From NCBI RefSeq assembly GCF_013170845.1, contig NZ_CP033367.1:6263001-6327000 (forward strand): a stretch of DNA of 64,000 nucleotides, in the 5' to 3' direction. Position numbers and translations under genes: made by a program. The stretch comes from Mesorhizobium loti R88b. GTDB lineage: Bacteria > Pseudomonadota > Alphaproteobacteria > Rhizobiales > Rhizobiaceae. The notes under the pieces were generated by a model. The model saw only the letters and a list, made by a program, of their open reading frames with translations. It searched no databases and was not told where the DNA came from. Positions 60,318 to 64,000 of this stretch are shown here, piece by piece; the first letter of the stretch is position 1; every line of letters begins with the position of its first letter.

Positions 60318-60713
60318 ATGCTGAGCACCTTTACGAAAATACTCGCCGCGGCCTCGACAATTGCCGTTCTGATGATCCCTCTGGTGGCACCCAGTACAGC
60401 CTACGCCAACAGCACCACCGTGCCGCGCAAATGCATCAACGGCGTTTGCGGTTCGGTGAAATATTTTGGCGGCAAGGTGCGCATCTCGCTGTCCAGCAAG
60501 CTCTCGAGGACCACGCATTTCAATTTCAAGACCAATCCTGGGGACCAGATCGAAGTCGGCAACGGCTATTCGTTCGACAGGGAGCCCGGCGACAGCGGCA
60601 CCTATAGTGCACAGGCCTGCGACCGCGGCGGCTTCGGCGCCCGGTCGACCTGCACCAAATGGGCAACCTTCGACTGGAACAGCGGCGCCCAGGAACAAGA
60701 AGAGGAACAGTGA
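60318..60713 (+). CDS. Small secreted protein
   Basis: Exported protein of 131 residues, not recognised. It has a clear Sec signal peptide with cleavage after AYA (about residue 30). The mature part of about 100 residues is beta-like, with four cysteines (two in PRKCINGVCGS, two in the ACDRGG and STCTKW stretches) that could form two disulphides, and ends in an acidic EQEEEQ tail. ATG 60318 is preceded by GAAGGAA, giving a proper ribosome-binding site, so the longer open frame upstream is not used. It is isolated from other genes. Confidence 0.75.
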   Translation: MLSTFTKILAAASTIAVLMIPLVAPSTAYANSTTVPRKCINGVCGSVKYFGGKVRISLSSKLSRTTHFNFKTNPGDQIEVGNGYSFDREPGDSGTYSAQACDRGGFGARSTCTKWATFDWNSGAQEQEEEQ

Positions 60714-61331
60714 TCGTTCTCCTTCGCGCGAACCTGTCGTCGATGGCACGGTTGCCGTGTCAGTGCATTAGGCGACGGCAAACAGTGCATCGGGTTTTCA
60801 GAGTTTACGGCATAACCTGATCTTTCGGTTTCCAATCCGGCGCATCTCGGGGGATCTGGGGTGCGCCTGAACGGCACGATGCACGCCAAGGCAATGAGCA
60901 CGTCATGCGCGCGCTAGCTGAGATAATCGCGGATCAAGGCGCCACGCTCGACAGTGGCAACGTGCAGGTCTACTTCCCCCCGCCACCAAGCCCAAGGTCC
61001 GAAAGCGCAAGCGTCCAAAGGTGCGAAGTTTTTAAGACCCTAAACTGACACCGACGTTTTTCATTCCGGCGATGCAGTATTATGAGTTGTGCACCGCTAA
61101 GAATATGGCGCCGCTGCGTGTCCGCAAACGGTTCAAAGTTTATATTGCCGCGCGGATGTGAACGTCAGCTTTTGGGATTTTGTTAGTTGCACCTGAACGA
61201 CCGCAAGTAGGTCGGAAGCTGATCGGCAGCTTACCGCCTGGTGATCCCCAGAACCGGACTGTCGGGTGTCGGCCCCGCAACAGTCTAGCGGCGTTTCTCT
61301 GGTGGCCAATCATGGCCGAAGGAGAAACGAA
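60714..61331. other. Long gap with degraded sequence
   Basis: About 620 bases without a supported gene. Around 60905-61035 a frame reads MRALAEIIADQGATLDSGNV and then, after a shift in a run of six C, KPKVRKRKRPKVRSF, a lysine/arginine-rich tail that looks like the end of a former gene. Near 61254-61290 the sequence resembles the short intergenic repeat. Nothing further is identified. Confidence 0.4.
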
Positions 61332-61963
61332 ATGGGACACTCGTGCTACGACCTCACCGACTCCGATCGCCGGGCATGGAATGCCGGGAAGAAGGTCGGA
61401 ACGAAACGCCCTCTGAAACCTCGACAGATATGGGCCATACGCTTCTTTCTCGATCGAGAGCTGCGTCTGCGAGACAGAGCGCTCTTCGATTTGGCGATCG
61501 ACAGCAAGTTGCGCGGCTGCGATCTCGTCAAGATCAAAATCCGCAACCTCGTGATAGGACCGGTAGTCCGAACTCGCGCGATGGTCATCCAACAGAAAAC
61601 TGGCCGACCTGTTCAGTTCGAGTTAATGAGCGACGTACGCTCCAGCCTTCTTGCATGGCTGGAGCGACGCGGCGGAACAGTCGATGATTACGCGTTTCCG
61701 AGCAGGATCAATCCAAGGGCTCACATGAGTACAAGGCAGTATGCACGCCTCGTCGACGAATGGGTCGAGGCGATTGGGCTTAGACCAGAGGACTACGGAA
61801 CCCATTCCCTGCGTCGCACCAGGCCTCGATTATCTACAAAGCGACGGGAAATCTGCGAGCCATCCAGATTTTGCTCGGACATACTAAGATCGAGAACACG
61901 GTCCGCTATCTGGGAGTCGATGTTGAGGATGCTCTCGAACTTTCCGAGGCAACTGAGGTTTGA
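61332..61963 (+). pseudogene. Tyrosine recombinase/integrase, frameshifted
   Basis: Compact tyrosine recombinase of roughly 210 residues, as found on rhizobial plasmids and integrative elements. The first part from ATG 61332 (GGAGAAACGA in front) has KPRQIWAIRFFLDRELRLRD, the first catalytic Arg in SKLRGCDLVKI, the lysine in QQKTGRPVQFEL and the HSLRR box. There the frame breaks: after CGCACC at about 61820 one base is missing, and the other frame continues SIIYKATGNLRAIQILLGHT, IENTVRYLGVDVEDALEL to a stop at 61961, including the last His and the nucleophile Tyr. As read it is inactive; a sequencing error is possible. No obvious attachment site or direct repeat was found beside it. Confidence 0.8.
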
Positions 61964-62403
61964 TCAGGTGCGGCTCCACTTCACGGTGGAGCCGTGACCA
62001 ATTTGCGTCTCATCTCGGCGGCAGCAGTCAGATTTGTAACCGCCTGAAAGCAGACATTGCCCCCGAAAATGCTGGAGGTCGCATCGAAGCGAATAGTCGA
62101 AGCACTCGGCTCCTGAATGCCGGGTGTTTCAATGAGCGGAGAAGCGTTGCAGGCTTCGGTCGAGTTTAGCCTTGTCGCCGTCCGTCACCGAGGGGACATC
62201 AAAGCCAAGTTCGCCCAGTAGCCTATCGACAGCACGGGCGGCGTTGGCCGGGTTGTAAATTGTCGTAGGGGGGACTCGCGATGACCCGCGCCACGCCGCG
62301 CATCGTCCTATATGCGTCGATACAGGCGGCTCAATGGCTCAGGCTCAGGAGGACTTGGACGTAGACGACGGACAGAGACAATTTTGCATGCATTCAGCAC
62401 TCC
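61964..62403. other. Gap between the integrase and the TPR gene
   Basis: About 440 bases. Apart from the caspase-fold remnant listed separately (62129-62262) no coding sequence is supported. The right part precedes the 3' end of the TPR gene. Confidence 0.45.
62129..62262 (-). pseudogene. Fragment of a caspase-fold (peptidase C14-like) gene
   Basis: On the minus strand a 44-codon piece reads IYNPANAARAVDRLLGELGF and then DVPSVTDGDKAKLDRSLQRF up to a stop at 62129. This is the part of bacterial caspase-like domains after the first strand (NPANDA, LxxLGFDV, TDxD). The catalytic His-Cys region is absent. Caspase domains in rhizobia are often joined to TPR repeats such as those encoded immediately to the right, so the fragment probably comes from a related gene. 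Confidence 0.55.
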
Positions 62404-64000
62404 CTAGTCCAGCTTTGCCAGGGCAACGTTGACCGCAGTGAGATTGGCCTGTGTCTCACTGACGTCGATGCCGGCCGCCGCCTCCCCGGCCAGTGCGGCT
62501 TCGCAGAGCGATTTGGCTTCCGTCAGACTGTCGCGGTCACTTGTGCGGCTGCCGAGCCCAAGCAATGCGTGACAGAGGCTGTCCTGGATACCAGGGGAAC
62601 CCTTGGGTTCCGCCATTTCCTGGACGGCGAGCCCGGCCCTTAGGACCGGGATGGCTGCCTCGAACTGCGTCACATCGTTCTCGCGCTCGCCCAACAGCAC
62701 GAGTTGATAGCCGATCTCGTTTTGCAGAGACGCCCATCGCTCCGGGTCAGTGTCGCTGGTGTAAACCTGCGCCAAGGCCTGCCAGGCAGCGATCGCTGCG
62801 CGCCAGTCGTCTGCACCGGTTTCTCCGTCCTGCCGCTCGCCCAACGTAAGCAGTGCGCTTCCCAGATTTTGCTGCACGCTGGCCCAGTCCAGCGGCACGC
62901 GATCGCGGGTCTCCTCTTCTAGCGCGGCGCGATAGGCGGTGACGGCAGCCTTCAGGCTGGCCGTTCCGCTTTCGCGCCTGCCCAGCAACTGGAGTGCGTT
63001 GCCGAGATTGTTCTGGGCTCTGGCCCAGTCGAGCGGCACCCTCTCTCGGGTCCATTCCTCCAACGCGGCGCGAAAGGCGCTGGCAGCAGCATCCAGACTG
63101 CCGGTTCCACTTTCGCGCGCGCCGAGCGCCTCCAGCGCATTGCCAAGATTGTTCTGCGACATCGCCCAGTCGAGCGGCACTCGCTCGCGCGTCCGTTCCT
63201 TGAGTGCAGCTCTGAGAGCGCTGACGGCGGCATTCAGGCTGGCGGTTCCACTCTCACGCCCGCCAAGCGCCTCAAGCGCGGTGCCGAGGTTGTTTTGCGC
63301 GCTAGCCCAATTGAGGGGCATACGATCGCGGGTCCATTCCTCCAAGGCAGCGCGATACGCGGTGACGGCAGCATCTAGGCTGTCGGTTCCCGCCTCGCGT
63401 CTGCCCAGATTGACCAGCGCATTTCCGAGGTTGTTCTGTGCCGTGGCCCAGTCGAGCGGCACCCGGTCGCGGGTCCATTCCTCCAGCGCGGCGTGAAAGG
63501 CGGCGACCGCGGCACCCAGGCTGTCGGTTCCACTCTCGCGCTGGCCCAATGCATTGAGCGCGACGCCCAAATTGTTCTGTGCGCTGGCCCAGTCGAGCGG
63601 CACCCGGTCGCGGGTCCATTCTTCCAGTGCTGCGCGATAGGCGGTGGCGGCACCGCTCAGACTGTCGGTTCCGCCCTCGCGCTCGCCGAGCGCCTCGAAC
63701 ACATTGCCGAGATTGTTCTGCGCGCTCGCCCAGTCGAGCGGCACACGGTCGCGGGTCCATTCCTGCAGTGCGGCACGATAGGCGATGGCAGCGGCTTTCA
63801 GGCTATCGGTACCGTCTTCGCGCCTGCCCAGCGGCTCAAGCGCGTTGCCGAGGCTGTTCTGCAGCCGTGCCCAAAGGAGGCGGTCGGAGGCGCGCGGCAA
63901 CAATTCCAGCGCGTCGCCATAGGCAGCGATCGCCTGTTTCAGGGCGTCGTTGTCGCCCTTCTGATAGCCTTGGGTCTTGAGTGCATCCGCCTCGCCGCCC
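62404..64000 (-). CDS. TPR-repeat protein, 5' end beyond the window
   Basis: Partial protein (531 residues visible, N-terminus not in the window). The minus-strand frame stays open up to base 64000, so the gene begins further right; the first in-window TTG at 63903 is not its true start. It consists of seven or more TPR-type units of 47 residues with the consensus RVPLDWAxxQNNLGNALExLG, followed by less regular helices (DDWRAAIAAWQALAQVY, then ESLCxAxLG-type segments) and the end ALAKLD. Such arrays mediate protein binding; in rhizobia they often accompany caspase or other effector domains at the N-terminus, which cannot be seen here. The function is unknown. Confidence 0.85.
   Translation of the reverse strand, partial: GGEADALKTQGYQKGDNDALKQAIAAYGDALELLPRASDRLLWARLQNSLGNALEPLGRREDGTDSLKAAAIAYRAALQEWTRDRVPLDWASAQNNLGNVFEALGEREGGTDSLSGAATAYRAALEEWTRDRVPLDWASAQNNLGVALNALGQRESGTDSLGAAVAAFHAALEEWTRDRVPLDWATAQNNLGNALVNLGRREAGTDSLDAAVTAYRAALEEWTRDRMPLNWASAQNNLGTALEALGGRESGTASLNAAVSALRAALKERTRERVPLDWAMSQNNLGNALEALGARESGTGSLDAAASAFRAALEEWTRERVPLDWARAQNNLGNALQLLGRRESGTASLKAAVTAYRAALEEETRDRVPLDWASVQQNLGSALLTLGERQDGETGADDWRAAIAAWQALAQVYTSDTDPERWASLQNEIGYQLVLLGERENDVTQFEAAIPVLRAGLAVQEMAEPKGSPGIQDSLCHALLGLGSRTSDRDSLTEAKSLCEAALAGEAAAGIDVSETQANLTAVNVALAKLD
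62860..63880 (-). repeat. 141-bp tandem repeats encoding TPR units
   Basis: Seven consecutive copies of a 141-bp unit, each with GCCCAGTCGAGCGGCAC or a close variant (near 62882, 63018, 63166, 63303, 63446, 63587 and 63728). Copies are very similar at base level, indicating recent expansion or homogenisation. Period equals 47 codons, so copy-number change keeps the frame. Confidence 0.8.

Noticed and set aside
62860..63880. Regular repeats considered as a CRISPR array
   Set aside because: Period 141 bp, no unique spacers, in frame with a TPR protein.

Overview
The window looks like accessory DNA from an alphaproteobacterium of the Rhizobiales, most likely Mesorhizobium or a close relative. 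The basis is high GC, the many overlapping ATGA/GTGA starts, a Trb-type conjugation operon with the DUF2274 and TrbK-alt partners common in rhizobial integrative elements, an IS5-family transposase of a type widespread in rhizobia, and several class III cyclases. No rRNA, tRNA or CRISPR array is visible. Many decayed genes lie between intact ones, so the region has been rearranged repeatedly.

Layout. 0.2-7.3 kb: an NAD-dependent epimerase, then a respiratory block made of a DUF2231 membrane protein, a frameshifted sorbosone-type sugar dehydrogenase and a complete bo3-type quinol oxidase (cyoABCD). 7.5-10.1 kb: PAP2 phosphatase, diacylglycerol-kinase-like lipid kinase and metallophosphoesterase. 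10.5-10.95 kb: wreck of a short-chain dehydrogenase. 11.0-20.6 kb: trbBCDEJKLFGI plus DUF2274 on the minus strand, the mating-pair-formation half of a conjugation system with no coupling protein or relaxase in the window. 21.0-23.1 kb: a polar amino-acid-type ABC transporter (two permeases and an ATPase, no binding protein), convergent with a winged-helix response regulator. 24.3-26.4 kb: a fragment of a DUF932 mobile-element gene, then a tannase/feruloyl-esterase lipoprotein. 26.6-31.1 kb: a triple-PAS histidine kinase with a FixJ-like regulator, a single-domain receiver and a regulator with reversed domain order, followed by the IS element.

32.1-51.2 kb: three class III nucleotide cyclases of different architecture; a three-subunit cobalt-type nitrile hydratase/thiocyanate hydrolase set with a DUF302 protein; two metallo-beta-lactamase-fold enzymes, an SDR, a DUF6130 protein and five alpha/beta hydrolases; and two paralogous AraC regulators. 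This reads as a detoxification or catabolic island.

51.5-60.7 kb: a YcaO protein divergent from a SARP/BTAD-type regulator, then an animal-type haem peroxidase with a small protein of unknown family, an EamA exporter, a LOG-family protein, a multi-pass membrane protein and a small secreted protein. This neighbourhood is the best candidate for an undescribed system. 61.3-64 kb: a frameshifted tyrosine recombinase, a fragment of a caspase-fold protein and a TPR protein with seven nearly identical 141-bp repeats that runs off the window.

Single-base frameshifts in otherwise well-conserved genes (sugar dehydrogenase, integrase) together with true remnants (SDR, quinone oxidoreductase, DUF932, VOC, caspase) point either to ongoing decay or, for the first two, possibly to sequence error.
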